DNA of 55,361 nucleotides from Paludibacteraceae bacterium (GCA_024401645.1 JAKSKR010000018.1:1-55361); one strand, 5' to 3'. Shown: positions 1-8,945, numbered from the stretch's first letter. Notes: a model not told the origin generated them from the sequence alone. A program made the numbers and translations.

Positions 1-3
1 GTC

Positions 4-121
4 GCGGTGGGGCTCTGTCCCACCGCACTACTCACCGATGGGGCTCTGTCCCATCGTATAACAAGAGTCACCAAGCGGGACGGAGCCCCGCATAGATCAT
101 TGCAGCGGGACAGAGCCCCGC
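4..121. repeat. Four-copy inverted hairpin repeat
   Basis: Four copies of a short unit lie in 118 bases, two in each direction. The core GGGGCTCTGTCCC occurs at about 9-21 and 40-52; its complement occurs at about 77-89 (one base changed) and 107-119. Each copy is itself a hairpin: arms at 4-11/19-26, 36-42/50-56, 75-79/87-91 and 105-109/117-121. In the first two copies the arm bases differ but stay paired (GCGG/CCGC and CGAT/ATCG), so the fold looks conserved more than the sequence. The array lies just past the stop codon of the leftward RDD gene and may act as its terminator. Bases left of 1 are unseen, so the array may be longer. Confidence 0.8.
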
Positions 122-125
122 TTAT

Positions 126-797
126 TTACTTAACCTCCGTTAAATACTTATAATCGTTATAAACCTGGAAAAGGAAGTCGTAGTCGCTAATCTTGTGGTT
201 GATGTTGAGTGTTTTTTTCAGCGATGTTACCAATTTGTCTCTCGACAAATCGTAGCTCTTGCCAAAGACGTAAGCCTCAACCTGTGCCATTACTTCGGCA
301 TCTATATTTCGTGCTTCAACAAAACGGACTTTATAGTTCTCGTTGGTATATTTATAGGCGCGTGACAAATCTGCATTCAAGACGTCTTTCGACTTGATGC
401 ATTGGCAACCCGATGCCATGTCGCCAAAACGTTGGCCCTTGTTGGCTATGTTGATGATGCCCACCAACCAGAAATCGATAGGGAAAAGAACCCAACGCAA
501 AAAGCACTGTAGGAATGAGGGTGGGGTACACTGGTCGTTAATGACTTTTATGCCCAAAACGTACTTGCCTATGGTTCTGCCTTTTGTAAGGTATTCGAAA
601 AATAGGTTAAAGAATGGAATTAGGGCAAGATAGAAATACCCAACGTCATCAGGAACTCTTATGTATATAAGAAGAATGCCGATTGCAAAAAATAACAACC
701 AGTCGATAACTACGGCAAGTATGCGGCTGCCTCCGGTTGCTTTTTTGAAATTAAGGGTAACATATTCGCCAGTATGAATGTCTACAGTTGCGTTCAT
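126..797 (-). CDS. RDD family membrane protein
   Basis: A 223-residue protein. The N-terminal half carries the RDD signature: SRILAVVIDW near residues 24-33, with the Arg and Asp that name the family in the first membrane helix, then a second helix (about 55-70) and FGDMASG near 123-129. The last 80 residues are soluble and unassigned. RDD proteins are small integral membrane proteins whose transport role is mostly unproven. The gene is divergent from the SpoIIM/MoxR/DUF58 operon; the same pairing is common in Bacteroidota, which suggests a shared envelope job (inference). The family call is firm, the function is not known. Confidence 0.85.
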   Translation of the reverse strand: MNATVDIHTGEYVTLNFKKATGGSRILAVVIDWLLFFAIGILLIYIRVPDDVGYFYLALIPFFNLFFEYLTKGRTIGKYVLGIKVINDQCTPPSFLQCFLRWVLFPIDFWLVGIINIANKGQRFGDMASGCQCIKSKDVLNADLSRAYKYTNENYKVRFVEARNIDAEVMAQVEAYVFGKSYDLSRDKLVTSLKKTLNINHKISDYDFLFQVYNDYKYLTEVK

Positions 798-819
798 TCA
801 ATTATTTGTTTTATCTTTG
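788..819 (+). promoter_or_regulatory. Bacteroidota promoter of the SpoIIM-MoxR-DUF58 operon
   Basis: TTG at 788-790 and TATCTTTG at 812-819, with 21 bases between, fit the Bacteroidota -33/-7 pattern. A transcript would start near 825 and leave about 138 bases before the SpoIIM-like start codon. The -33 element overlaps the first codons of the divergent RDD gene. Confidence 0.6.
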
Positions 820-962
820 TTTACAGGATATTGTAACAGACTTTTAGGTGCTGTTTTGCTTATTGCAACAGTTTCTTGCAAAAGTGCGATATTTTTAGTG
901 CTTAACAAACATCTTTTTTGTTTTTTTTGTCTGTTCCTGTTCTATTTACCGAATTTGCTTTT

Positions 963-1931
963 ATGAAAGAATTTTTATTCGTTCGTCAAAATAAGAAAAA
1001 GTGGCTCGGCTACGAAGCTTTGCTCGACTCGGGTAACGGTAAGGCCGAAGACTTGGCAACTGCCTACCAGGAAACGCTTGCCGACTTGGCTTATGCACAA
1101 ACACAGTACCCCGATTCGCAGATAGTCATCTACCTGAATGCAATGGCTAAAAACTTGCACCGCTTGGTCTATTCTCCACGAGTGTTCAGTTTGAAACAAG
1201 TGCTTGATATATTTGTGAAACAGGTGCCGCGCATCATTGCCGATGCCCGACGAGAACTATTGCTGGCCCTCGTCTTATTTCTCTCCTTTGTTGCTGCCGG
1301 TGTCATTTTTTCGGTGCGCGACGAGTCGTTCATATCAGAACAGCTAGGTTACTATTATGTGAGAATGACGTTGAATAACATTGCAAATGGTGAACCTACT
1401 GCTGTTTATTCTGGAGGGAAGATGGTAGATTCTTTCCTCGGTATTATGTACAACAACCTGTGGGTGACTTTCAAGATGTTCGGTTCGGGCATCTTGCCTT
1501 TGGTTGGTCCCATTGAATACATTAAGACGAATGGCCTCATGTTGGGCGCTTTCCAAACGTTGTTTTTCTTGCACGATGTAGGGTTTCGTTCTATGACTGC
1601 TATCTGGATTCATGGCGCATTCGAAATATCGTCGTTGATCATTGCCGCCGGGGCGGCTTTCCGTTTAAGTACGGGCTGGGTTTTCCCTGGCACCTACACA
1701 CGCTCTTATGCATTTCGAAAGACGGCAACGGAATCGGTTAAGATTTTAGCATCTACCGTGCCATTGTTCATTGTGGCTGCTTTCTTCGAGGGTTTCGTTA
1801 CCCGCCAGGTACAGTATCCGCTGTTCGTTAAGCTGCTTTTCATATTCGGCTCTTTCTCGTTCATTATTTACTATTATGTGGTATTGCCAATAATGGTTTA
1901 TCGCAGAGATTCTAAAAAGAAGGTTGTATGA
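963..1931 (+). CDS. SpoIIM-like (DUF95) membrane protein
   Basis: 322 residues from the ATG at 963, which gives MKEFLFVRQNKKKW, the usual start for this family; an upstream in-frame ATG at 918 would add an unlikely hydrophobic leader. The region from about residue 95 onward is rich in membrane helices and includes the conserved stretch NNLWVTFKMFGSGILPLVGP and the IHGAFEISSLIIAAGA motif typical of stage II sporulation protein M relatives. The organism is not expected to sporulate; in Bacteroidota this family sits in MoxR/DUF58 operons and is thought to serve the cell envelope. Its stop codon overlaps the next start by four bases (ATGA). Confidence 0.85.
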   Translation: MKEFLFVRQNKKKWLGYEALLDSGNGKAEDLATAYQETLADLAYAQTQYPDSQIVIYLNAMAKNLHRLVYSPRVFSLKQVLDIFVKQVPRIIADARRELLLALVLFLSFVAAGVIFSVRDESFISEQLGYYYVRMTLNNIANGEPTAVYSGGKMVDSFLGIMYNNLWVTFKMFGSGILPLVGPIEYIKTNGLMLGAFQTLFFLHDVGFRSMTAIWIHGAFEISSLIIAAGAAFRLSTGWVFPGTYTRSYAFRKTATESVKILASTVPLFIVAAFFEGFVTRQVQYPLFVKLLFIFGSFSFIIYYYVVLPIMVYRRDSKKKVV

Positions 1932-2689
1932 AGTCGTTACCTCTAATCCTAATGTTGGCACTTCTCCCTGTGTGGGGTATTGTGGCAAGCCCTAGTAATA
2001 GGAGCTACGAAGAGTCTGTGATTGCCGATACGGTGGACGAACAGGCTATTGATTCTATTGAATCTATGCATGACAATGATCACGACTACAAGGAGTACTT
2101 TAACGAATGCCTCGACCTTACGCCGAACTACGGTGGGGTGAAGAAGATGAAGAAGGTTGAAAATACGAAAGATTACAATTCAGAACGTAACGAACCTTTG
2201 TTCCACAGTGGGTACATCATTAATCTGTTACGTAAATTGGGTTACTTGCTTGCTATTGTGGTAGCCCTAGTCTTGACAATTGTCATTTCCCGTATTATTA
2301 TGGAAAACAAATGGACCAAGAACGGTATGGCCGATGCAGACAATGGCGTTGCTGTTGGTCGCGAAATGTCCATCTTGGGACACGACTTCCCGAAGGAGAT
2401 TGAAGAGCAGGCCAGACTGGGCAATTTTAAGGAAGCGGTCCGCTTGATTTACCTCTTTGTCTTGTTCTCGCTGAACAGCAAGAAACTAATTGCATGGAAT
2501 GAATGCAAGACGCCCACCGAGTACTATAACGAAATGAAAGACCCACGTTTCAAGCAGGCTTTTTGGCAAGTGACTGTTGCTTTCCTTAAAGTACGCTTTG
2601 GCAACGTTGAGGTGTCCGGTGACTATTTCTCGCAGATAAGGAAAACGGGTATGACCATCGTTAATTCTATTGACCAACAAACACGCTGA
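1928..2689 (+). CDS. DUF4129-type membrane protein
   Basis: 253 residues. An N-terminal signal peptide (about 1-20), an acidic periplasmic stretch, one membrane helix near residues 98-118 (LGYLLAIVVALVLTIVISRI), then a cytoplasmic part containing GNFKEAVRLIYLFVLFSLNSK and a following aromatic-rich stretch. This matches the DUF4129 domain, also found as the C-terminal piece of transglutaminase-like proteins. It overlaps the SpoIIM-like gene by four bases and is followed after five bases by the DUF4350-like gene, so translation is probably coupled. Exact role unknown. Confidence 0.75.
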   Translation: MKSLPLILMLALLPVWGIVASPSNRSYEESVIADTVDEQAIDSIESMHDNDHDYKEYFNECLDLTPNYGGVKKMKKVENTKDYNSERNEPLFHSGYIINLLRKLGYLLAIVVALVLTIVISRIIMENKWTKNGMADADNGVAVGREMSILGHDFPKEIEEQARLGNFKEAVRLIYLFVLFSLNSKKLIAWNECKTPTEYYNEMKDPRFKQAFWQVTVAFLKVRFGNVEVSGDYFSQIRKTGMTIVNSIDQQTR

Positions 2690-2694
2690 CGATT

Positions 2695-4146
2695 ATGAGG
2701 CACAGTTTATTTTCATTCCGCCTACTGGCTTTGCTTGTTGTCGTTGTTGGTGCCATTGGTTGTAGCCGTAATACAACCTGTTGGAAACCTGTTCTTATGA
2801 ACGATTGCCATTGGCCGTTTGGTACTTCTTATTCTTGTAAAATTATTCGTTCTCAATTCGATGTTGCTCTTTCTGACAAAGTGCCTTTTGCCGTCCCGGA
2901 TGATGGGGATTATGCCATTGAGGACGTTTCTGATTCAGTTGAGACCGACAACAATGAAACACAAGAACAGGAATATGTGTCCATCTATGAAAAAGATCCT
3001 GTATTTTTGGGCAACCTGGGACTCTTGACTTTGGGTATGGATGACCCAATGTTGCGCAAACAGGCTTTGCTGTTCCGTTCGGGAAAACTCTTGTTCCGTG
3101 CTTCCGAATTCAAGAACGAGTCGTTTGCCGAGTGCGACGACTGTTACCTCAATATTCCGGCTTTTGTTCAGCAGGTGAACGATGGTAATATTCAGAATGC
3201 AAAAATCACCACCATCAGTCGCAATTCTTATTCTTTCCCCAAGGAATTGTGTAAACGCTACTTTGGCCCGAATACGAAAGAGAGTATCGCAGCAAGCCTA
3301 AATCTGGGCAATACCGACAGCCTCGACTTCCAGATTATTGCGCGTGCCGATGGTAAACCAATAGTGGTGTCTTTCATTCACCCCAGTGGCGGACGGCTGA
3401 CCCTTTGCTCGGCTCCGTTGCTCTTCTCTAATTTTGCCGTTACTTACGATAGCTGCAGATGTGCTGACTTGATGATTGACTTGTTGCTTAACTCGGGATT
3501 CAAATCGTCAAATGCCGATTCCCTCTTGGTGCCTATTAACATTGTATCGTCCTCTTCTGAAACGATGGATGATTATAGGGATTATATATACGAGTCGGAG
3601 TTCGATAGTAAGCCATATCGAACGACTACTATAACTGATTATTCAACAAGTGACCCGTTACTTGAACTATTGGGCGCAATTGCCAAAAAGGTCCTTTTCA
3701 TTCTTGTTGCCGTGTTTTGTGTGTATGTCTTGCGACGTCGCCAACGTGCCATACCGTTGTTCGAAGGCTATGTTAACCGTACTGCCGATTATGCCCGCCA
3801 AGTGGGATTGCTTTACCTCAACGATGGCAATTTCAGCATAGTGTTGAAGAACAGGCTGGTCATCTTCTTTAAGGAGGTGGAAGAACGTTTGCACATTCAA
3901 CCCCTCGACGAATATAAGGTCAGTTCGAATGCCGAAATTTTGGCGGCTGCCATTGCTTGCCCCGATGTTGACCTTGCCGATTTCCTAAAAAAGGCTATTG
4001 ACGTGGTGAATGGCAAGACCGATGCTTCTGAAATAATGTTAATTCAATATAGCAACATTCTTAATGCAATGACCAGGGCTCTGCATGGCGAAAATGTACA
4101 TGACGAGTTGCTTGCGTTGCTCATTACTTACGATAAAAAGAAATAA
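2695..4146 (+). CDS. DUF4350-like lipoprotein with a C-terminal membrane helix
   Basis: 483 residues. A lipoprotein signal ends in VVGAIGC (Cys 23). The middle contains the pattern of DUF4350 proteins: a DDPMLRKQALLFRSGKLLFR block, a long extracytoplasmic domain with a Cys pair (ECDDC), then a single helix near residues 332-346 (KKVLFILVAVFCVYVL) followed by a basic RRRQR stop-transfer and a helical cytoplasmic tail. Five bases after the DUF4129 gene and five before the MoxR gene. The domain name is an inference from order in the operon plus these motifs. Confidence 0.65.
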   Translation: MRHSLFSFRLLALLVVVVGAIGCSRNTTCWKPVLMNDCHWPFGTSYSCKIIRSQFDVALSDKVPFAVPDDGDYAIEDVSDSVETDNNETQEQEYVSIYEKDPVFLGNLGLLTLGMDDPMLRKQALLFRSGKLLFRASEFKNESFAECDDCYLNIPAFVQQVNDGNIQNAKITTISRNSYSFPKELCKRYFGPNTKESIAASLNLGNTDSLDFQIIARADGKPIVVSFIHPSGGRLTLCSAPLLFSNFAVTYDSCRCADLMIDLLLNSGFKSSNADSLLVPINIVSSSSETMDDYRDYIYESEFDSKPYRTTTITDYSTSDPLLELLGAIAKKVLFILVAVFCVYVLRRRQRAIPLFEGYVNRTADYARQVGLLYLNDGNFSIVLKNRLVIFFKEVEERLHIQPLDEYKVSSNAEILAAAIACPDVDLADFLKKAIDVVNGKTDASEIMLIQYSNILNAMTRALHGENVHDELLALLITYDKKK

Positions 4147-4151
4147 TATAT

Positions 4152-5129
4152 ATGGAAACAAATCTTGAATTGCAGTCGCTCGAAATGGGTGATTATTGCG
4201 AAAAAGTTAATCAGGTTAGGGAACGAATCGCTGGTGTGGTTATTGGTCAGCAGAACAGCACCGACCTCATTCTAACCGCCATATTGGCCGACGGACACGT
4301 GCTTATTGAAGGTGTTCCTGGCGTGGCCAAAACCCTAACTGCGCGTCTCATAGCCAAGCTCATCGACTCGGTGTTCTCTCGCATTCAGTTTACCAGCGAC
4401 CTCATGCCTAGCGACGTGTTGGGCACCAACATCTTCAACATGGGCAACAACCAGTTCGAATTTCACCGTGGCCCTATTTTCGGCGACATCATCTTGGTCG
4501 ACGAGATAAACCGTGCTCCTGCAAAGACGCAGTCTGCTCTCTTCGAGGTCATGGAAGAAAGGCAAGCCACTGTCGACGGCGTTCGTTACCCAATGAGTAA
4601 CGTCTACACCATTGTGGCAACGCAGAACCCTATTGAACAGGAGGGTACTTACCGCTTGCCAGAAGCACAGATGGACCGCTTCATGTTTAAGGTGACCGTC
4701 GATTATCCCAATGCCGATAGCGAGTTGCAGGTGCTGAAAGCACACAATGCCGAACAGGCATTCACACGCCTCGACAGCGTGCAACCCATCATGACGAAAG
4801 AAGACTTGTTGGCAATGCGTGCCATGGCACAGAATGTCCATGTCGACGAGGCGCTCATGCGTTATATTGTGTCTATCGTGCAGTCAACACGTTCGCACAA
4901 TGCCATTTATGTGGGTGCGTCGCCACGTGCCAGCATTGCCCTTTTGCAGGCATCGAAGGCCTATGCCTTCTTGAATAACCGCTCGTTCGTTATTCCTGAA
5001 GATGTGAAGATGTTGGCTGTGCCTACTTTGCAACACCGCATTTCGTTGACCGCCGAGGCCGAAATGGAGGGCTTGACCGTGCAGAAGGTTGTCCGCGATA
5101 TTATTGAAAAGGTCGAAGTCCCTAAATAA
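4152..5129 (+). CDS. MoxR-family AAA+ ATPase
   Basis: 325 residues. Walker A GVPGVAKT at residues 54-61, Walker B with ILVDEINRAP at about 114-123, sensor-1 region ATQNPIEQEGTYRLPEAQMD, and a C-terminal lid domain with GASPRASIALLQ. These are all hallmark MoxR features. MoxR ATPases act as chaperones for partner proteins, classically DUF58/von Willebrand A proteins, and the DUF58 gene follows nine bases later. Length is typical. Confident call. Confidence 0.95.
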   Translation: METNLELQSLEMGDYCEKVNQVRERIAGVVIGQQNSTDLILTAILADGHVLIEGVPGVAKTLTARLIAKLIDSVFSRIQFTSDLMPSDVLGTNIFNMGNNQFEFHRGPIFGDIILVDEINRAPAKTQSALFEVMEERQATVDGVRYPMSNVYTIVATQNPIEQEGTYRLPEAQMDRFMFKVTVDYPNADSELQVLKAHNAEQAFTRLDSVQPIMTKEDLLAMRAMAQNVHVDEALMRYIVSIVQSTRSHNAIYVGASPRASIALLQASKAYAFLNNRSFVIPEDVKMLAVPTLQHRISLTAEAEMEGLTVQKVVRDIIEKVEVPK

Positions 5130-5138
5130 GCTGCTCTT

Positions 5139-6452
5139 ATGTTCTTAACCTTAAGGCTTGCATATTGTTGCGTGGCGCTGGCTGTTTTGCTGGGGCTAGG
5201 CTACGTGTGGACTTTCTTCATGTATGTTGGCTACGTGTGGGGCGTTGTGTTGTTGCTGGGCTGCTTGTTTAACCTTGTTCTGCTTTATGGCCCTAAAGGT
5301 AGGCTGGTGGCAGAACGTTCTAGTCCCGAACTCTTGTCGCTTGGCGACGACAATAAGGTGACGGTTAGGGTGCGCAACACCTTCAACCAGAAAGTGCGTA
5401 CCATAGTCTACGACGAGGCGCCTTTCTCGTTCCAGATGCGCCACCTTAAGCTGACTGCCGACATTGAACCAAAGGGCGAGGTTGAACTGCCTTACACGGT
5501 TCGCCCCGTTAGGCGTGGCTTGTATGTGTTCCACACCATCAACGTTTTCAAGTCGGTATTCCCACATTTAATTATACGCCGCTTTAAGTACGACAGCCCT
5601 TTCAAGACCAAGGTTTATCCGGCGTTTGCGTTCATGCACAACATGGAGCAGTTGTCTTTCACCAACCGCGAGCGTGAGTGGGGTAGCAAGTCAATTCGCC
5701 GCATTGGTCAAAGCCGCGAATTTGAACAGATTCGTGAGTATGTGAAGGGCGACGACTTCCATTCCATCAACTGGAAGGCAACCGCACGCAAGCACACGCT
5801 TATGGTTAACGAGTGGCAAGACGAAAAGGCTCAGACCATTTATGCGGTGGTCGACAAGGGTAGGGGCATGCAGCACACCTTTAACGGACTCTCGTTGCTC
5901 GACCATTCCTTCAACTCGGCATTGCGCTTGGCTTACCTCTCGTTGCAGAACCACGACAATGTGGGCTTAATTACCTTCGAGCGTGAGGTGGGTGCCTTTG
6001 TGCAGGCCGGTAGGTCTATGAAGCAGATGAACCGTATGTTGTCTACGCTTTACGACGAGGTCAGTTCCTTCTACCAAAGCGACTATTTCAACCTTTACGA
6101 TTTCTGCAAGCGCAAGATCAATAAGCGCAGCCTACTCGTCATTTACACCACTTTCGACTCCCTAACGTCGGTACGCCGCCAGTTGCCGCATTTGCAGCAG
6201 TTGGCAAAGTCGCACGTGGTGTTGGTGACCTTCTTTATTGATAAGGATTTGGAGCAGATGGCAAACGAAAGGCCTAACGATACCTTGGGTTATGTTACCC
6301 AAATGGTGGCACAAAAGTTCGGTTTCGAGCAGAAACAGATTGTTAAGGAACTCCGTCGCTACGGCATCTATTCTTTGCTGACGTCGCCCGAGAAACTCAA
6401 TTCCGACGTCATTAACCGTTACCTCGAGTTCAAGTCTAGGCACATCCTCTAG
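5139..6452 (+). CDS. DUF58 (von Willebrand A-like) protein
   Basis: 437 residues. Two N-terminal membrane helices within residues 1-50, a beta-rich domain, and the DUF58 signature near 186-220 (RRIGQSREFEQIREYVKGDD followed by SINWKATAR). A metal-site-like stretch YAVVDKGRGM follows near 230. DUF58 proteins are the usual partners of MoxR ATPases. Last gene of the operon; a hairpin cluster and a strong terminator follow. Confidence 0.93.
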   Translation: MFLTLRLAYCCVALAVLLGLGYVWTFFMYVGYVWGVVLLLGCLFNLVLLYGPKGRLVAERSSPELLSLGDDNKVTVRVRNTFNQKVRTIVYDEAPFSFQMRHLKLTADIEPKGEVELPYTVRPVRRGLYVFHTINVFKSVFPHLIIRRFKYDSPFKTKVYPAFAFMHNMEQLSFTNREREWGSKSIRRIGQSREFEQIREYVKGDDFHSINWKATARKHTLMVNEWQDEKAQTIYAVVDKGRGMQHTFNGLSLLDHSFNSALRLAYLSLQNHDNVGLITFEREVGAFVQAGRSMKQMNRMLSTLYDEVSSFYQSDYFNLYDFCKRKINKRSLLVIYTTFDSLTSVRRQLPHLQQLAKSHVVLVTFFIDKDLEQMANERPNDTLGYVTQMVAQKFGFEQKQIVKELRRYGIYSLLTSPEKLNSDVINRYLEFKSRHIL

Positions 6453-6478
6453 TGCCGTTTGAAACAGCAATTGAAAAG

Positions 6479-6556
6479 GCTTGCTATGGAAAATGTGTAA
6501 AAATCCACATTTTTCCTATGAGAAATGTGTAAAATCTCACATTTTTCATAGCAAGC
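6479..6556. repeat. Nested inverted/direct repeat, cloverleaf-like
   Basis: An outer arm GCTTGCTATG (6479-6488) pairs with CATAGCAAGC (6547-6556). Inside are two near-identical head-to-tail hairpins of about 30 bases, each built on AAATGTG...CACATTTTTC. The whole folds as a three-way junction. It sits between the DUF58 stop codon and the terminator. It may be a mobile palindromic repeat or a transcript-end structure. Confidence 0.75.
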
Positions 6557-6561
6557 ACAAA

Positions 6562-6598
6562 AAAAAGAGCAATGGTTTAGCGCCATTGCTCTTTTTCG
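6562..6598. terminator. Bidirectional intrinsic terminator
   Basis: Perfect stem AGAGCAATGG (6566-6575) / CCATTGCTCT (6583-6592), loop TTTAGCG, with an A-run before and TTTTT after. It ends the DUF58 operon on the plus strand and the recR operon on the minus strand. Confidence 0.92.
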
Positions 6599-6625
6599 TT
6601 ATTCAGTGAATATCGTTCTTTATTT

Positions 6626-7066
6626 CTACTTGTTGAGGTCCTCTTCGTTAACCTTGCCCAAGAATAGGTAAAAGGCAAGGCAGAAAACGCAAAGGTAGAG
6701 CGACGAGCAGAGCTTGTGCTCCAGGGCGTCGCTATCGAAGTGGTAAACCAAAACGCAGAGTAATACGTTTATGGCCCAAAACGCCATGCGAATATAGCTC
6801 CATTTCAAGAAGTTCTCTTGCTTTTCCTCTTGGGGCATTTCGGTTTCAATCACGTTCCATTTGTAGAGCTTATAGAACACCGGAATGTCTACAACAATCA
6901 GCATAATTAGTGCGCTTTTTATGTAGTAGGGCATTCCACCGTCGGCAAAGTAGGTAGAAATGGGGGCAAAAAGAAAGCCTAGTACCGCTATGGTTAGGCC
7001 AATGCCTATTGTCATGTGTAGCTTCTTCAGCTGACTTACGGTTTTGTCAAATTCGCTTTGTTCCAT
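6626..7066 (-). CDS. Small four-helix membrane protein
   Basis: 146 residues. Helices near 18-37, 47-62, 88-104 and 116-135, with a charged linker KEEMPQEEKQ-like region between helices 2 and 3. Not a family I can name. It is the last gene of the leftward recR operon, 33 bases after the recR stop, and the terminator follows at once. Real by coding character and by operon position. Confidence 0.7.
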   Translation of the reverse strand: MEQSEFDKTVSQLKKLHMTIGIGLTIAVLGFLFAPISTYFADGGMPYYIKSALIMLIVVDIPVFYKLYKWNVIETEMPQEEKQENFLKWSYIRMAFWAINVLLCVLVYHFDSDALEHKLCSSLYLCVFCLAFYLFLGKVNEEDLNK

Positions 7067-7099
7067 GTTAATGGGGTGTTGGGTTCCTGGTCTAGCCGT

Positions 7100-7708
7100 T
7101 TATTGCTTAAAAGGAACGCGGTTAATGATTGAGCTGCCTAGTGTAACCTCGTCGGCATATTGCAAGCTGTCGCCAACGGCAACACCACGGGCAAGCGAGG
7201 TGACCTTCACGTCGTAGCCTGCCAACTTTCGGTAGATGTAGAAACTGGTGGTGTCGCCCTCAATGGTGGCGCTTAAGGCAAGAATGACTTCGTTAACCCC
7301 ACCTGCCTTCACGCGTTCCACAAGGTCGTCTATGGTCAGGTCGCTGGGTCCAATGCCGTCCATTGGCGAAATGATGCCACCCAGCACGTGGTACAGACCG
7401 TTGTACTGTTGGGTGTTTTCCACACTCATCACGTCTTGTATGTTTTCCACCACGCAAAGGGTAGTGTTGTCGCGCCTTGGGTTTGCGCAGATTGAGCACG
7501 TTTCGGTATCGCTAATGTTGTGGCAGACCTTGCAGTAGGCAATCTTGTTACGTACGTTTATTATGCTGTTGCCAAGGCGCTCAACGTCGGCCTTGGGCTG
7601 CTTAAGCAGGTGCAGCACAATGCGCAGGGCACTCTTTTTGCCAATGCCCGGCATACGCGATATTTGGTCTACGGCATCTTCCAGAAGTGCCGATGTCAGT
7701 CTTTCCAC
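7100..7708 (-). CDS. recR: Recombination mediator RecR
   Basis: 202 residues, the normal RecR length. Helix-hairpin-helix [17 protein letters not shown] near 19-35, a four-cysteine zinc finger C59-x2-C62 and C71-x2-C74, then a Toprim domain starting at [10 protein letters not shown] and containing [15 protein letters not shown]. RecR works with RecO (and RecF) to load RecA onto gapped DNA. Third gene of a leftward operon, 15 bases after the preceding stop. Confidence 0.97.
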   Translation of the reverse strand: MERLTSALLEDAVDQISRMPGIGKKSALRIVLHLLKQPKADVERLGNSIINVRNKIAYCKVCHNISDTETCSICANPRRDNTTLCVVENIQDVMSVENTQQYNGLYHVLGGIISPMDGIGPSDLTIDDLVERVKAGGVNEVILALSATIEGDTTSFYIYRKLAGYDVKVTSLARGVAVGDSLQYADEVTLGSSIINRVPFKQ

Positions 7709-7723
7709 GTTTCTCCTTTGGCT

Positions 7724-8440
7724 TTATTTGGCAAATACCTCGGCGTCGTCGCTACGGTAGCTGCCATCGGGACGCTGGTAGCGGCGGGTGCCGTTCTGTA
7801 GGTTCTGTTGTGCGTTGCTTGTGTTGTTCTGCAACTGGTTCAGTTGGCGTTTAGCGTCTTGTAGCTCCTCTTCCAACACCTTTATGCGCTGAAGTGCCTC
7901 GTCGAGGTTGGTTACATTCTCTGGGTTGCTGGTGCTAACCTGAATGGGGTTCTGATTAACGGTTTCTACGTTCTGGCCTTTTGAACTAACCATGTAGATG
8001 CTGTCGACAATAAACTCGCTGTAGCCACGCCAAGGTAGGTCGTGCATATACTCGCGGTAGTGCAACTGCAGGGTCTGTTCGGTTAGGCTTTCCAACTGCT
8101 TGGCCACTTTCTCGTCTTCTACCGAGAAGGTGAACTCGTTATTCTGAACCATGCCGCCAGTCTTTGAACCTCGAAGGCCTTCCTGTATGAGCTTACCTTC
8201 GTAGGTCTTAAACACATAGCCCTTTAGGGTAATGTAGTTCAGTGTGCCTGCCTTTACGCCTTCGGCAATAGGGTAGTAGTAGCGGAAGTAGCCTACAATG
8301 CATAGCGCAATAATGATGAATAGGAATGTCAAGCAACCAAAGTTACGAAGGGTATGGCTCTTCTTTTCCTTCTTTGGTTCTTCTTTCTTGGTTTCTTTAG
8401 GTTGGTTGTTTTCCAACTCTTCTTTCTTTTCTTCGCTCAT
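7724..8440 (-). CDS. Membrane-anchored coiled-coil protein, unknown
   Basis: 238 residues: a very charged Glu/Lys N-terminus (1-30), one membrane helix near 31-50 (LRNFGCLTFLFIIIALCIVG), a folded extracytoplasmic domain containing TLKGYVFKTYEGKLIQ, then a coiled coil near 182-212 (LDEALQRIKVLEEELQDAKR) and a Gln/Asn-rich end. The single helix plus coiled coil suggests a periplasm-facing bitopic protein. I recognise this as a recurrent Bacteroidota hypothetical but cannot give a function. Twelve bases after the HsdR_N-like gene. Confidence 0.7.
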   Translation of the reverse strand: MSEEKKEELENNQPKETKKEEPKKEKKSHTLRNFGCLTFLFIIIALCIVGYFRYYYPIAEGVKAGTLNYITLKGYVFKTYEGKLIQEGLRGSKTGGMVQNNEFTFSVEDEKVAKQLESLTEQTLQLHYREYMHDLPWRGYSEFIVDSIYMVSSKGQNVETVNQNPIQVSTSNPENVTNLDEALQRIKVLEEELQDAKRQLNQLQNNTSNAQQNLQNGTRRYQRPDGSYRSDDAEVFAK

Positions 8441-8452
8441 ATCTTTTGCTTT

Positions 8453-8926
8453 TTATTGTTCTTGTTTGTTTTCGCCAATGAGTTCTGCAAACGTGGGTAC
8501 GCCTTGCAGGAACTGGTAGCTGTTGTTGGACCAGTCTATCTTGCAACAGTAGTGTTGCAGTCCGTTACTCACCAGAAGGTAGTCGACGTGTAGCTTGAAG
8601 TTATAGCTGGCAATCTGGTCGAACGTCTTCTGCGTAATCTTAACGCTGGTGGCTTTATATTCGGCTACGAGCTTGGGCTTACCTTGCCGGTCGAAAATAA
8701 CCGAGTCGAAACGCTTGCCCATACCGTTAACCTCAACCATCCCCTCGTTGACGATGAGTTGGCTGGGATAGCTCCTTTCGTTGATGAGGTACTTCACCAT
8801 GTGCTGCCTAACCCATTCTTCGGGCGTCAGTTTCACATACTTTTTCCGTTGCTCGTCAAGAATGAAGAGCTTGCCTTCTTCTTGCTTGGTGCGGAATTGG
8901 TATTTCGGCAGATTAAGGGTGTCCAT
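8453..8926 (-). CDS. Type I restriction HsdR N-terminal-like nuclease-fold protein
   Basis: 157 residues. The PD-(D/E)XK-type core can be read as RFDSVIFDRQGKPKLVAEYK (acidic residue, then E-x-K), preceded by EEWVRQHMVKYLI. This is the stand-alone HSDR_N form, without helicase or specificity partners. In Bacteroidota this gene is commonly found close to holA; here holA lies 2.9 kb away with two other genes between. First gene of the leftward recR operon. Whether it cuts DNA is unknown. Confidence 0.75.
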   Translation of the reverse strand: MDTLNLPKYQFRTKQEEGKLFILDEQRKKYVKLTPEEWVRQHMVKYLINERSYPSQLIVNEGMVEVNGMGKRFDSVIFDRQGKPKLVAEYKATSVKITQKTFDQIASYNFKLHVDYLLVSNGLQHYCCKIDWSNNSYQFLQGVPTFAELIGENKQEQ

Positions 8927-8945
8927 ACTTTTCTTTATTATTGCG

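Noticed and set aside
4..121. CRISPR array
   Set aside because: Units are short, in both orientations and irregularly spaced; no cas genes are nearby.
918..962. Longer start for the SpoIIM-like protein
   Set aside because: The extra 15 residues are a hydrophobic stretch not seen in the family; the ATG at 963 fits.
4335..4841. 168-codon antisense frame inside the MoxR gene
   Set aside because: Mirror of a strongly coding gene; no start region, no promoter, His/Val-rich composition typical of antisense shadows.
7724..8440. 6-phosphogluconate dehydrogenase
   Set aside because: I recall this label on similar proteins, but there is no Rossmann motif; the protein is a membrane-anchored coiled-coil type.
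8453..8926. Part of a type I restriction-modification system
   Set aside because: No HsdM, HsdS or helicase genes nearby; the stand-alone HSDR_N form in a recR operon is housekeeping-like.
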